The position numbers and the translations under genes were made by a program. Under the pieces are notes generated by a model. It was given only the letters and a program-made list of their open reading frames with translations. It had not been told where the DNA came from and made no database searches. A stretch of DNA of 64,000 nucleotides. Origin: Diacronema lutheri (lineage: Eukaryota; Haptophyta; Pavlovophyceae; Pavlovales; Pavlovaceae). The DNA lies in the NCBI GenBank assembly GCA_019448385.1, contig JAGTXO010000012.1, positions 704,501-768,500 on the forward strand, read 5' to 3'. Shown piece after piece: positions 40,083 through 50,000 of this stretch (position 1 is the first letter of the stretch; each line of letters opens with the position of its first letter).

Positions 40083-42947
40083 ATGCCGGCTGCGGACAAC
40101 GTCCTGTTCGAGCGCCGGCCGTCGGCTATGGCGTCGGGCGACAGGGATCCTTCTGCCAAGTTTCCCGCGCCCGCGCCGAGCTTGCGGCGCAAGGAAAGCG
40201 CCGCGCGCATGCCGCACGCGGGCGCTGAGCTCTTTGAGCGCGGGCGCGCCGAGCGCGCGCTCGTGCACGACATCTCGGGGCGGGGCCACTTCGTCGCGGC
40301 GATCCCGCCAAAGCCGCAGTCGCCGCGCGGGCCACCGCCGGCCGCAGCAAAAGGTGTGCAGCGCGCGTCGAGCGCGGGCCCGGCGTCGCGCGCCGCCGCG
40401 GCTACGTCGGCGGGATTCTGCGGCCCCGCGCATCCGCAGGCGTCGCGCGGCGGCTCTCGCCTCGGCTCGGCCGTCGAGCAGCGCGCCGAGCTCATGGACC
40501 CAGCCAATTGGCGGTCCGAGCACGAACAGATGCTTGACGAGCGTCAGCAGGCCGAGCGGCGCGAGGGCGAGAAGCGCGAGTGCGAGCGGCCCGAGGCGCT
40601 CACGGACGCCAAGGAGAGGGAGCCGCTCATGCTCCTCGACGAGGCGCAACGCGCACGCGAGGCGACAATTGCGGCCAGGGTCAAGGCGGGCACCTCCGAG
40701 CAGCGCGCGCGCCAGCTCGAGCCAAGCCTCATCGCCGTCTCCAAGGAGCGCGGGCTCGGGCACCTCGCGACGGACGCGTCGTTGCACGCGACGCCGCGCG
40801 TGAGCGACGCGGCCGACGTCGCAAGCCACGAAATGGCGGGCATGCAGCTCCGGGCGGCGTTTGCGCAGCGCGAGGGCGAGCTGCTGCGCCAGCTCGAGGA
40901 GGCGAAGACGCAGCACGAGCGCGAGCGCGACTCGCTCAGCGCCGTCCTCCAGCGCGCGCACGGCCGCGAGCGGCAGAACGAGATGACGGCCGCTGACCTC
41001 GCCGACCTGCGCGCGCACCTGCGGCACGTCGACCGTACCAAGAATCCACCGCGCGGCGCGGGCGAGCCGGACGGCGAGCCCCACGACGACGGCCTCCCGC
41101 TCGCGAGCCGTATGGGCCGAGGCGGCGGCGGCGATGGCGGCCTCGCCGCGCGCGTGCGCGAGCTGAGCGAGCAGCTCGACGACGCGCGCGGCGCGGCGAG
41201 CGCGGCGCGCGCGAGCCAGGATGCGGCCGAGGCCGCGCTGCGCCAGCTGCGCGGCACGCTCGCCGCCGCACCGCCCGATCGCGCGGCCGACGCGGCGGTG
41301 CACGCGCAGCTCGAGCGCGTCGTGCGCGAGCGCGACGAGCTGCTCGGCGAGCGCGAGCGCATGGCGGCCGAGCTGCGCGCGGCCGCGGCCGCGCGCACGC
41401 GCGCCGATGCCGACGCGGCAGCGCTGCGCGAGCGCGCGCGCCGCGCCGAGGGCGCGTGCGCCGAGTGCGACCGCGAGAAGGCCGAGCTGCGCGCGCGCGC
41501 CGCCGAGCTCGAGGCGCGCCTCCTGCGCCGCGCCGAGGGGCTGGGCTACGCGCAGAAGGTGCCAATGCCGCGCCTCTCGCCCGAGCAGGCGGCGCGGATG
41601 GCCGCGCGGGCGCACGTGCTCGCGCGCGCGTCGGTCGTGCGCGACGATGCGGCCGACGGCACGCGCACGGCGAACAAGGAGGGCGGGCTACTCTTGCCGA
41701 GCGAGCTGACGGCGGGCAAGTCGGTGTTGGTGCCCATCCCGCCTGTCCTCGTGGGCGCGCTCAACCTCGAGGCGCTGCTGCGGCGCGAGGCGGAACACGA
41801 TGCGGCAGCGGCCGACGGCACGGGGCGCGCGGGCGCAGCGGACCCGTCGCGCACGAGCGTGCCGACCGAGCCCGAGCACGTCGTGATGGCGATGCTGCTC
41901 GCGCCGATCGAGGGCGCGCTCACGACGGCGGTCGCGCCGAGCGGCCCGCCGCCGCCGCAGCCCGAGGGCGTCGCGGTCGCCGTGCGCGAGCCGAGCGGCG
42001 CGTGGGCGCTCAAGTTCCAGGTGGCCGAGCCGGTGGGCGACGCGGCGTTGGACGTGCGCGCGTACGGGATGCACGAGCTGACGCTTGCGACGCTCGACGG
42101 CACGGTCGCCGCCAAGGCGGCCGTGCTCCTCGCGCCGCCCGAGCGAGTGCGGCCGAGCGCGCGCTGGCAGTTCTTCGACGCGCTCAACAACGAGCGCATC
42201 ACGCGCATGACGTACGTCGTGACGGACGCGGCGGGGCAGCAGTCGCTGCACGAGTGCGCCGACGAGATCATCTTCCACTTTGGAGCGCTGCCCGACGGGA
42301 TCACGCGCATCGAGGTCTCGTCCGCCACCTTTGAGACGGCGCACCTGCGCTTCCTCAAGTTTGGCGGCACGACGCGCACCAAGGCGGTCGACGCGATCTT
42401 CTGCAACCGCGCGGGCACGCTGCGGCACGGGCAGATGCGCGTCGTGCTCTCGTGGTCCGACCGCCCCGCCGACCTCGACCTGCACTGCGTCTCGTGCAAG
42501 GGCGGGCACGTCTACTGGTCGCAGAAGGAGGCCGAGGCGGGCCGGATGCGTATCGATGTGGACGTGACGCGCGGGCAGGGCCCCGAGACGCTCACGCTCG
42601 ACCCGACGCCCGGCCGCTCATACCGCGTCTTCGTGCACAACTACACGGCGTCCAAGCTGGAGCACGCCGCCGTCGACGACGATCTCGCCCTCTCGATCGC
42701 GTCGGTGCAGCTCTTCGACGGCACGGGCGCGCCGCCGCAGCGGTGGGAGGTGCCGACCAACCCGGTCGAGAACCGGCTCTACTGGCACGTGTTCACGGTC
42801 TTTGTGAGCGAGGACAAGACCGTCACGATCGAGGCGAGCAACGAGCTTCTCACGCGCCGGCCCGACAAGCCGCTCGCGCCGGGCCTGGCGTTCAAGAACG
42901 CGGGAGGAGGGAGGGGGAAGGGGGTGCCGTTGCATGAGATTTCCTAG
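40083..42947 (+). CDS. Coiled-coil protein with C-terminal DUF2135/YfaP-like domain
   Basis: Single exon, 954 aa, ATG at 40083. A disordered N-terminus (to about 140) is followed by long coiled coil (about 150-490), with clear heptads around EGELLRQLEEAKTQHERERD and RVRELSEQLDDARGAASA. A beta-rich C-terminal half follows. The last 170 residues contain VVLSWSDRPADLDLHCVSC, GGHVYWSQKEAEAG and YRVFVHNYTAS, the pattern of the DUF2135/YfaP beta-sandwich found mostly in bacterial secreted proteins. No signal peptide is seen, so the domain appears to be used inside the cell. The function is unknown. It is convergent with Cgi121, 22 bp between stops. Confidence 0.8.
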   Translation: MPAADNVLFERRPSAMASGDRDPSAKFPAPAPSLRRKESAARMPHAGAELFERGRAERALVHDISGRGHFVAAIPPKPQSPRGPPPAAAKGVQRASSAGPASRAAAATSAGFCGPAHPQASRGGSRLGSAVEQRAELMDPANWRSEHEQMLDERQQAERREGEKRECERPEALTDAKEREPLMLLDEAQRAREATIAARVKAGTSEQRARQLEPSLIAVSKERGLGHLATDASLHATPRVSDAADVASHEMAGMQLRAAFAQREGELLRQLEEAKTQHERERDSLSAVLQRAHGRERQNEMTAADLADLRAHLRHVDRTKNPPRGAGEPDGEPHDDGLPLASRMGRGGGGDGGLAARVRELSEQLDDARGAASAARASQDAAEAALRQLRGTLAAAPPDRAADAAVHAQLERVVRERDELLGERERMAAELRAAAAARTRADADAAALRERARRAEGACAECDREKAELRARAAELEARLLRRAEGLGYAQKVPMPRLSPEQAARMAARAHVLARASVVRDDAADGTRTANKEGGLLLPSELTAGKSVLVPIPPVLVGALNLEALLRREAEHDAAAADGTGRAGAADPSRTSVPTEPEHVVMAMLLAPIEGALTTAVAPSGPPPPQPEGVAVAVREPSGAWALKFQVAEPVGDAALDVRAYGMHELTLATLDGTVAAKAAVLLAPPERVRPSARWQFFDALNNERITRMTYVVTDAAGQQSLHECADEIIFHFGALPDGITRIEVSSATFETAHLRFLKFGGTTRTKAVDAIFCNRAGTLRHGQMRVVLSWSDRPADLDLHCVSCKGGHVYWSQKEAEAGRMRIDVDVTRGQGPETLTLDPTPGRSYRVFVHNYTASKLEHAAVDDDLALSIASVQLFDGTGAPPQRWEVPTNPVENRLYWHVFTVFVSEDKTVTIEASNELLTRRPDKPLAPGLAFKNAGGGRGKGVPLHEIS

Positions 42948-42969
42948 TGGTGCGGGAGGCAGTTCACAG

Positions 42970-43497
42970 TCACAGGCGCTGGATCGCGATGCGCGAGACG
43001 ATGGCGTCGGAAAGGGAGGCGACGCGCAGCTCAGCCTCCGTAACCTTATATGCTTTGCGCACAGCCGCTTCGTCGAACCGCTCGGCGAGGGAGAGCGGAT
43101 CGACACGCCTGCCGAGTATGCGCTCGCTCAGCCGCGCCGCAGCACCGGCATCGAACGTGACGATCACGATTCGTGCACACGACTCGCCGGCGCCAAATCT
43201 TCGGAAGGCCTCGTTGATCTGCTTCCCGGCAGAGAGCGCGTAGACCACCTCCGAATGCAGCGCGTGCGTCACCAGCTTGCCCCTCTGCTCCGCGTGGAGC
43301 GCGCAGAGCGCGGCGGCGAGAAGCTGCGGCATGCCGACGACCATGCGCGCATCAACGGCGGCAAAGTCCGCGCCGGGCTGGCGGACCCACGCGCTCACCT
43401 CCGCCGCATTGCTCACGTCGTCGAGCACGATGACGTGCATCCGCCGGTCGGGGTAGGGTTCGAGCACGAACGCCCTCCCTTCATCCCTCGCCGCCAT
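42970..43497 (-). CDS. KEOPS complex subunit Cgi121/TPRKB
   Basis: Single exon, 175 aa; the ATG at 43497 gives MAARDEGRAFVLEPYPD. The match to Cgi121/TPRKB covers the whole length: VIVLDDVSNAAEV, LHSEVVYALSAGKQINEAFRRFG (a family hallmark) and ARIVIVTFD, with a helical C-terminus. KEOPS makes N6-threonylcarbamoyladenosine at position 37 of ANN-decoding tRNAs; Cgi121 binds the Bud32 kinase subunit and the tRNA 3' end. Normal length. It is divergent from TIM22, with only 17 bp between start codons. Confidence 0.9.
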   Translation of the reverse strand: MAARDEGRAFVLEPYPDRRMHVIVLDDVSNAAEVSAWVRQPGADFAAVDARMVVGMPQLLAAALCALHAEQRGKLVTHALHSEVVYALSAGKQINEAFRRFGAGESCARIVIVTFDAGAAARLSERILGRRVDPLSLAERFDEAAVRKAYKVTEAELRVASLSDAIVSRIAIQRL

Positions 43498-43514
43498 CGT
43501 CGTGCTCACTGGCG

Positions 43515-44199
43515 ATGGCGGAACCAGCCAGTGGTGGCGGCCCTCCGGTGACGACGACCAACATCTGGCGCGAGTCATGCGCGATCATTGGTGTCGGCTC
43601 GTTCGTCGTGGGTGCGCGCGTGGCCACGCGCGCTTTTGCGCCCCCGCCAGCCTGCAGCGCGCGGGCGCGCGCGCGCGGTCACACGCGCGGGAGCACGCGC
43701 GCTGTGCAGGCGGGATTTTCGGAGCGCTTCTAGGCCCCGTCTTCTACGCGTTCGAGACGACAAACCCGGCACAAGCTGAGCTTCCGCTACGCATGCAGCT
43801 CCGGCTAGCTGCCCGCGACGTTGCCTCACGCAGCCGCACGTGGGGCAAGAACTTTGGCGTGATCGGCGGGCTCTTCTCCGTCTCCGAGTGCTTTGTCGCA
43901 AAGGTGCGCGCGCCGCCGGGCCGCCCAGCGTGATGCGCGCTGGGGGCGGGGAAAAACGGCATTTGGCGCGCTCCGCGCCTTGACGCCATGCTGTGCGCAT
44001 CGCCGCGCGCCGGCCGCAGACGCGTGCCGCGCACGACATGTGGAATCCAGTGATCGGGGGCTGCATCACGGGCGGAGGCCTCGCCGCGCGCGGCGGGCCG
44101 CAGGCCTGCGCCTTTGGCTGCGCGGGGTTCGCCGCCTTCTCGCTGGCGATCGAGGCCGCCGGATTCGGGCAGCACGGCGGCCACGGCGGCGATGACTGA
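43515..44199 (+). CDS. TIM22: Mitochondrial inner membrane translocase TIM22
   Basis: Exons 43515-43611, 43710-43903 and 44020-44199. Introns are 98 nt (phase 1) and 116 nt (phase 0), both GTGCGC...GCAG. The product is 156 aa with four hydrophobic helices. The joined sequence reads [35 protein letters not shown] and a last helix [19 protein letters not shown], closely following yeast Tim22 (KNFGYIGMIYSGVEC, GAGFAAFSAAID). TIM22 inserts multi-spanning carriers into the inner membrane. It is shorter than fungal or animal Tim22 because the N-terminal extension is missing. Confidence 0.92.
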
Positions 44200-44382
44200 C
44201 ATCTCCGCGCAGTGCGCACGGCAGTACGGACGTGACTCAAATGAGGGCCGGTGTGCACCGCGAGGCCTCGGCGCGTCCGAGCCGTCTCGCTCTCACCAGT
44301 CCTGCTTCACCGTGCGACGTGGGGCGGCCCGTACTGGCTGCGGCGTGCGCTTGTCGCTGCTCGCTCATCAGTGGGACCAGCG

Positions 44383-46818
44383 ATGACCTCGCGCGGCACT
44401 CCCGGATTCCGGACGTGTCAGACTACTGCCACTCACAAAAGGGCGCACTCACCGTTGATGGCGGCGCCGCTGCCGATCGCCGCGCATCGAGAAGAGATCA
44501 TCGCCCGTTTGCGCGCCGAGCAGGTGCTCATCGTGGTCGGCGAGACAGGCTCGGGCAAAACGACGCAGCTATGCCAGTACGCGCTGGACGACGGGCTGTG
44601 CGCGCCCGGCCGCATGGTTGCAGTATCGCAGCCGCGGCGCATCGCGGCGATCGCGGCGGCGCGTCGCGTCGCCGAGGAGCGTGGGTGTGCGGTGGGCGGC
44701 GAGGTGAGTTACACGGTGCGCTTCGACGACACGGTGTCGGCTTCGACGCGCATTCGCTACCTCACCGACGGCTCGCTGCTGCGCGAGGCGCTCGACTCGC
44801 CGCGCCTCGAGCGCTACTCGCTCGTGATCATGGACGAGGCGCACGAGCGGTCGATCAACACGGATGTGCTCTTCGGGCTGCTCCGGCGGCTGCTCCGCTC
44901 GGGCGCGCGGCCGGACCTGCGAGTTGTCGTTGCCTCGGCCACGCTCGACGTGCGCAAGTTTGCACACTTTTTCGATGACTGCGCCGCCGTGCACGTGCCC
45001 GGCCGCGCGCACCCGGTTGCCATCTTCCACGCCGCGCCGCCGCCGCGCGCGCCCGACTGCGACGGGCGCGCGCGGGCGGGGCGCGTCGAGGGCGCGGCGG
45101 CGGAGGGGCGATATGTGGAGGACGCGGTCGAGCTGTGCATGCGGCTGCACCGCTCACGCCCCGTCGGCCCTAGCGAGGACGTGCTCATCTTCTTGACGGG
45201 CGCTCGCGAGATTGCGCTCGCGTGCGCCGCGCTCGAGCAGCTCGCGGCGGCGGACGCGGCGCGGGGGGCGGCGCACGCGCTGCGCGTGCTGCCGCTGCAC
45301 GCGGGCCTGCCCACCGACGCGCAGGCGCGCGTCTTCTCTCCCACGTCCGCCGCCGAGCGCAAGGTGGTCGTCGCGACGAACCTCGCGGAAACATCGCTCA
45401 CAATTGACGGTATTCGCTGCGTCATCGACTGCGGGTACGCAAAGGTGCAGCGGTACGACTGCGCGCGCGGGATGGAGCTACTCAGCACAGAGCCCATCTC
45501 CAAGGCCGCCGCGCGCCAGCGCGCCGGCCGCGCCGGCCGCACGCGCGCGGGCGAGTGCTTCCGTCTGTACAGCGAGGAGGCGTTTGCGCGCGGCTGGCCG
45601 GATCATGGCGAGCCTGAGATCGCGCGCGCGGCGCTACCGTCGGTCGCGCTCTCGCTCAAGTGCATGGGCGTGCGCGACCTGCTCGCCTTCGACCTGCTCG
45701 ACCCGCCGCCCCGCCGCGCGCTGCTGCGCGCGCTCTCCGATCTGCACGCGATCGGCGCGCTCGACGACCAGGGCGTACCGACGGAGCTCGGCGCGCGGAT
45801 CGTGCGGCTGCCCGTCGAGCCGCGGCTTGGCGCGGCGCTCGCCAAGGCGGCGGAGCTCGGCTGCGTGGACGAGGTGGCGACGATCGCGGCGATGCTCAGC
45901 GGCGAGGACGTCTTCCTGCGCGCGCCGCACGCCAACGCGGCCGGCACGGCAGGCGGAGCGGAGGCCGGCGGCGCCACGGCCGATGGCGGTGGTTGGGCGC
46001 GCGCGCGCGCGCGCCTCGCGCCTGGCGGCGCGGCGTGCGGCGCGGCTGGCGCCGAGGTGGACGTGCGCGAGGCCGACCAGCTCCTCCTCCTCGCGCTCTA
46101 CGCCGAATATGCGCGCACGCCACCGGCAGCCATCGTTTCGTGGGCAGCCGAGTGCGGCGTGCAGCTGCGCGCGATGCACGCGGCGCGCGACGTGCGCGCG
46201 CAGCTCGTCGCGCTCGTCGCGAGCTCGGGCCTCGCCGCTCGCGCCGCGCCCGCGCCGTGCGACGAGCCGCTCGGCCGAAGGGTTCGGCGCGCGCTCTGTG
46301 CGGGCTTCTTTGCGCACGCTGTGCGCAGGGTTGGCACGGGCGGCGACGCGTGCGTGCCGCTCGCGGTGCTGGCGGGCGCGTCGCTCGGCGAGGGCGGCGT
46401 GGGCACGACGTCGGTGCTGCTCCGGCCGCTCGCGCACAGCGCCGCCGTGCTGAACGGCGCGCACGCGCTCATCTACCACGAGCTCGTGTGGACGACGTGC
46501 GCTCAGATGCGATGCATCTGCCGCGTCGAGAGCAGCTGGCTCGACGAGCCGCTCCGCCGGCTGCGCGCGGCGGTGGACCCCCTCGTGCTCGCCGGCGCGC
46601 GGCCCGCGCCAGATGCCGGCGCCGACGCCGACGGCGTGGCGGGTGCGAGTGGGGGTGGAGCGCGCGCGCGTTGTACCGACGCGCGCCACGAGCAGCGCCT
46701 GGATGCGACGCCGTGGCAAGTGCCGGACGCCGACGCGCGAGTGCGAGCGGCGCGCGAGCGCTACCTCAAGCGAAGAAAAGCTGAAGAGAGTGGACGGGTG
46801 AAAAGCCAGGCCGCGTGA
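44383..46818 (+). CDS. DEAH-box RNA helicase
   Basis: Single exon, 811 aa from the ATG at 44383; a second in-frame ATG at 44458 (MAAPLPIAAHRE) lies closer to the core. All DEAH motifs are in order: GETGSGKT (I), QPRRIAAIAAA (Ia), DEAH (II), ASAT (III), TNLAETSLTI (V) and QRAGRAGRT (VI). Winged-helix/HA2 follows (IARAALPSVALSLKCMGV, DLLDPP), then an OB-fold with LIYHELVWTTCAQMRCI. Such enzymes unwind RNA in splicing or ribosome assembly. There is no long RS or zinc N-terminus, so it is closest in layout to DHX35/DHX40-type helicases (inference). Confidence 0.9.
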   Translation: MTSRGTPGFRTCQTTATHKRAHSPLMAAPLPIAAHREEIIARLRAEQVLIVVGETGSGKTTQLCQYALDDGLCAPGRMVAVSQPRRIAAIAAARRVAEERGCAVGGEVSYTVRFDDTVSASTRIRYLTDGSLLREALDSPRLERYSLVIMDEAHERSINTDVLFGLLRRLLRSGARPDLRVVVASATLDVRKFAHFFDDCAAVHVPGRAHPVAIFHAAPPPRAPDCDGRARAGRVEGAAAEGRYVEDAVELCMRLHRSRPVGPSEDVLIFLTGAREIALACAALEQLAAADAARGAAHALRVLPLHAGLPTDAQARVFSPTSAAERKVVVATNLAETSLTIDGIRCVIDCGYAKVQRYDCARGMELLSTEPISKAAARQRAGRAGRTRAGECFRLYSEEAFARGWPDHGEPEIARAALPSVALSLKCMGVRDLLAFDLLDPPPRRALLRALSDLHAIGALDDQGVPTELGARIVRLPVEPRLGAALAKAAELGCVDEVATIAAMLSGEDVFLRAPHANAAGTAGGAEAGGATADGGGWARARARLAPGGAACGAAGAEVDVREADQLLLLALYAEYARTPPAAIVSWAAECGVQLRAMHAARDVRAQLVALVASSGLAARAAPAPCDEPLGRRVRRALCAGFFAHAVRRVGTGGDACVPLAVLAGASLGEGGVGTTSVLLRPLAHSAAVLNGAHALIYHELVWTTCAQMRCICRVESSWLDEPLRRLRAAVDPLVLAGARPAPDAGADADGVAGASGGGARARCTDARHEQRLDATPWQVPDADARVRAARERYLKRRKAEESGRVKSQAA

Positions 46819-47020
46819 TGGGCGTGTGTCCCGGAACCCCAGCGCCGGTTGCCCGTTGGCCGTTGCCCGATTAATTGTCTGCTCGCTGCCGGCGCCACAG
46901 CCACTGGACTTTTTCGGGGTCAGAGCAGGACTTTTGGCGGGCGGGACGGGTCCAAAGGGACGGAGGCCAAGTTTCTTCGGGCTGCCGACGGACGACAGCC
47001 GACGACAGCCGACGACGGCC

Positions 47021-50000
47021 ATGCAGCACGACGCGCACGAAACCATTGATCCGGACCACTTCCATGAGGTGCGGCTTGCGCGCGCCGCGCTGACCAATTC
47101 GTCCCATTCGCTCGGCTGACGCTCCCCACGCGCGCTCCGCGCGCAGGGCATGCCCATCGAGGCGCGGCGCGCGGCGCTCCGCAGCCACCTCGCGCCAATG
47201 CGCGACAACGCGCCGGACCTTTCGGCATTGCAGAGGATCGCGGCGAACGAGTATGGCGACGGTATCTCCGCGTCGGCCGAGTTCGTCGCCAACTCGGCGC
47301 AGTCCATCACGCGCATGTTCGGCTCGCGCGCGTGCTACGCAACCGGTGAGAAGGCCGAAATGCGCATCACGTTCGACCTGGTGGAGCGCGCGTTCGTGTT
47401 CGCCGACAACGGCGAGGGCATGGATCTCGACGACCTCGGCCGATTGCTCCGCCTCGGCAGCACGGGCAACGCGCGCGACGCACGCCACGGCGGCGTCGGC
47501 GCGGGCGGCTTTGAGATCGCGGGCGCCGACGACTCGACGTCGCGCTTCGCGCTGTCGGCGTACGGCCAGGGCGCGCTCGCTGGCGCCGCAGTCCTCGTGC
47601 GTGACACAGCCAGGGTCGCACGCTGCGGCGCTCTCCACGTCCGCTCTCGCCAGTCGGCCGAGGGGCCCGTCGTGCGCGGTACGCACGACTTTGGCCTGAT
47701 GACGCTCGCGTCGGAGCTGCTCGGCGAGCCGCATTGGAAAGTGACACACGAGACGAGCGAGATGAACGCCGAGTGCGAGGCGCTCGTCAACGAGCCAGCG
47801 TGGGGTCCGCGCTTCACGATCGTCCGCGTCGCGGGCGTCAACAAACCTCTGTGCGACAAGCTGCTCGGTGACGAGAATGAGCGGCTCAAGGCGCTCGCGT
47901 TTTTCGAGGAGCTCTTCTTCCCGCTGCTGCACGGCAGCTTTGATGGCATCGCGCGCACCGCGCCGCCCGGCAACGTGCGCGTCACGATGCGCATCACCTT
48001 TGTCTTTGGTCGCGGCAAAAAAAAGACGCACGTCCTTGGTGAGAGCGCACGCGGGCGCGTGCGGTGCGTGATTCCCGACGTGCTTCGGCCGCACCCGACG
48101 CAGGCGTGGCTGCTGCAGCGCAACCAGCTGCGCATCGACACCGAGCTTGAGATCACGGCCAACAAGGCCGACCTCGAGAGGAAGCAGAAGGAGTGGGGCC
48201 CTTCGCTCAGCTTCACGGCGGCAGTCACCATCGCTCTGCCGCGCGGCGTGGAGGGCGAGGGCAGCACGGTGCAAGCCATCCTCGCACTATTCTACCTGCC
48301 CGAGTGCTACGACGAGTGGTTGGAGGTCGTCAGTGCGGACGGTCGCACAACGCTCGAGGAGTTCCCGGAGGAGCTCTGCTTCGGCGAGCGCTCAGCCGGG
48401 TTGATCGTCGTGCAGAGCGGCCAGCGCCTCGTTTCGCAACCGCCAATCATGCCGCACTTTCTGCGCGAGGCCATGAAGCGCAAAGCGAATCGGGCGCAGC
48501 GCGGGCTACCCGATGGCTGCGTGGGCAGGATCTTTGGCGTGCTGTACATCGAGAAGCTCCCGTCGCTCTGCGCGCTCAACCGCACGAAGACGAGCCTGCA
48601 AGCGCAGTTTGTCGCTGCGATCGAGAACCTCGACTCGCAACAGCGGATCGACGGTACCTTCGTCGGCAGGCACAGCGCCGCGCCCAGGGCGGAAGCGCCT
48701 GCCGTGCCGCCAACGTCAGAGCGCGCGCGCAGCCTGCGACCCGCGTCTGCACCGCTGAACGCGCAGATCAAGCTGGCCGACGCCATTCTGGAAAAGTGGC
48801 TTCCCGCCATGGTCAAGCGCGACGCCGGCGTGCGCATCAATCCTCACGATGAGCCTCATCGCCTCGCTGACGCGGAGATCCAGAAGCTTCCGGCGCTACT
48901 GGGCGCGGGCTCGGCTGCGCGGTGTGGCGCGGCGCACGCCTCCTCGCCGATGAACGACCTGTGGACCATCAGGCGCCTCTCGTACTTTGGCGTGGAGCTC
49001 GACACGCACAAGGCGGGCGGCCTGCACATCCTATATAAACACCCCGACGGTCGGTACAACCCGCTCATTGCAAAGGTGCGCCACATCCTCTGCCGTGGCG
49101 CCAAGCCCGGCCCGCACACGACGGCGCGTGACGAGTTTGAGCTGTACATCGAGAGGATCGCTGCGGACGAGCACCACAAGGAGCACGAGGTGATCGAGCT
49201 CAGCCGCGTCCGCAAGCGGGAGTGGCTGAGCGAGCTCAAGACAAGCGCGGAGATTGAGAAGGTAAGGCTGTCCTCGCCGGACAAGTTCGTCTTCTTTGCA
49301 TGGGTGGACAGTGCGAACGAGCGGTGCTCGGCGCTCGAACCTTTGCCGTCATGCATGGGCGTCAGCGCGGTCACCAGCGAGCGGGCCGGTGACGCGCACG
49401 CCAAGTACAAGACCTATCGCCTGCCGCTCCCTCTCGAGGCGACGCTTGCACCGGCCGGCGGCGGGGACGTGCTGAAGCGCTGGTCGAACGTGCGAGACGT
49501 GCCGACGCGCAACGCGCGCGGCGAGCGCGTTGGCTGGAAACTCGATCAAGCGCACACGCCCGGGCTGTGGCACTTTGACAAGCTGCCCGACGACTTGCCA
49601 CCCGGCGAGTACCTCTTCACGGTCGAGACGCCGCGCGACTTCCCGCGGTCGGTGAAGGGCGAGCAGCGCCTCGTCGTCAAGCCGTGCGCGGCCGCGCAGC
49701 TCCGCTGCGAGTGGTTGCCCGTGGCCGCCGTGCAGATGGGCGGCGCGCTGCCCCGGCTCGAGATCGTCGCGACCGACGAGCGCAACCGCCGTGTCGGCGT
49801 GCCACCCGCCGTGTCCATCGCGCAGCTCACGTGCGCCGTGACGCAGGCTGGCACCGTGCTGCAGCACGAGATCACGACGAGCACGGACTGGAAGGAGAGG
49901 CGGGAGCACGCCAACGCGCTGGCGAGCGCCGCGGCCCTGTACGTCGAGAACCTTCAGCTAAAACCGAGCGCCGGCTTTGCGCTCGACAGCGCGCGCGGCC

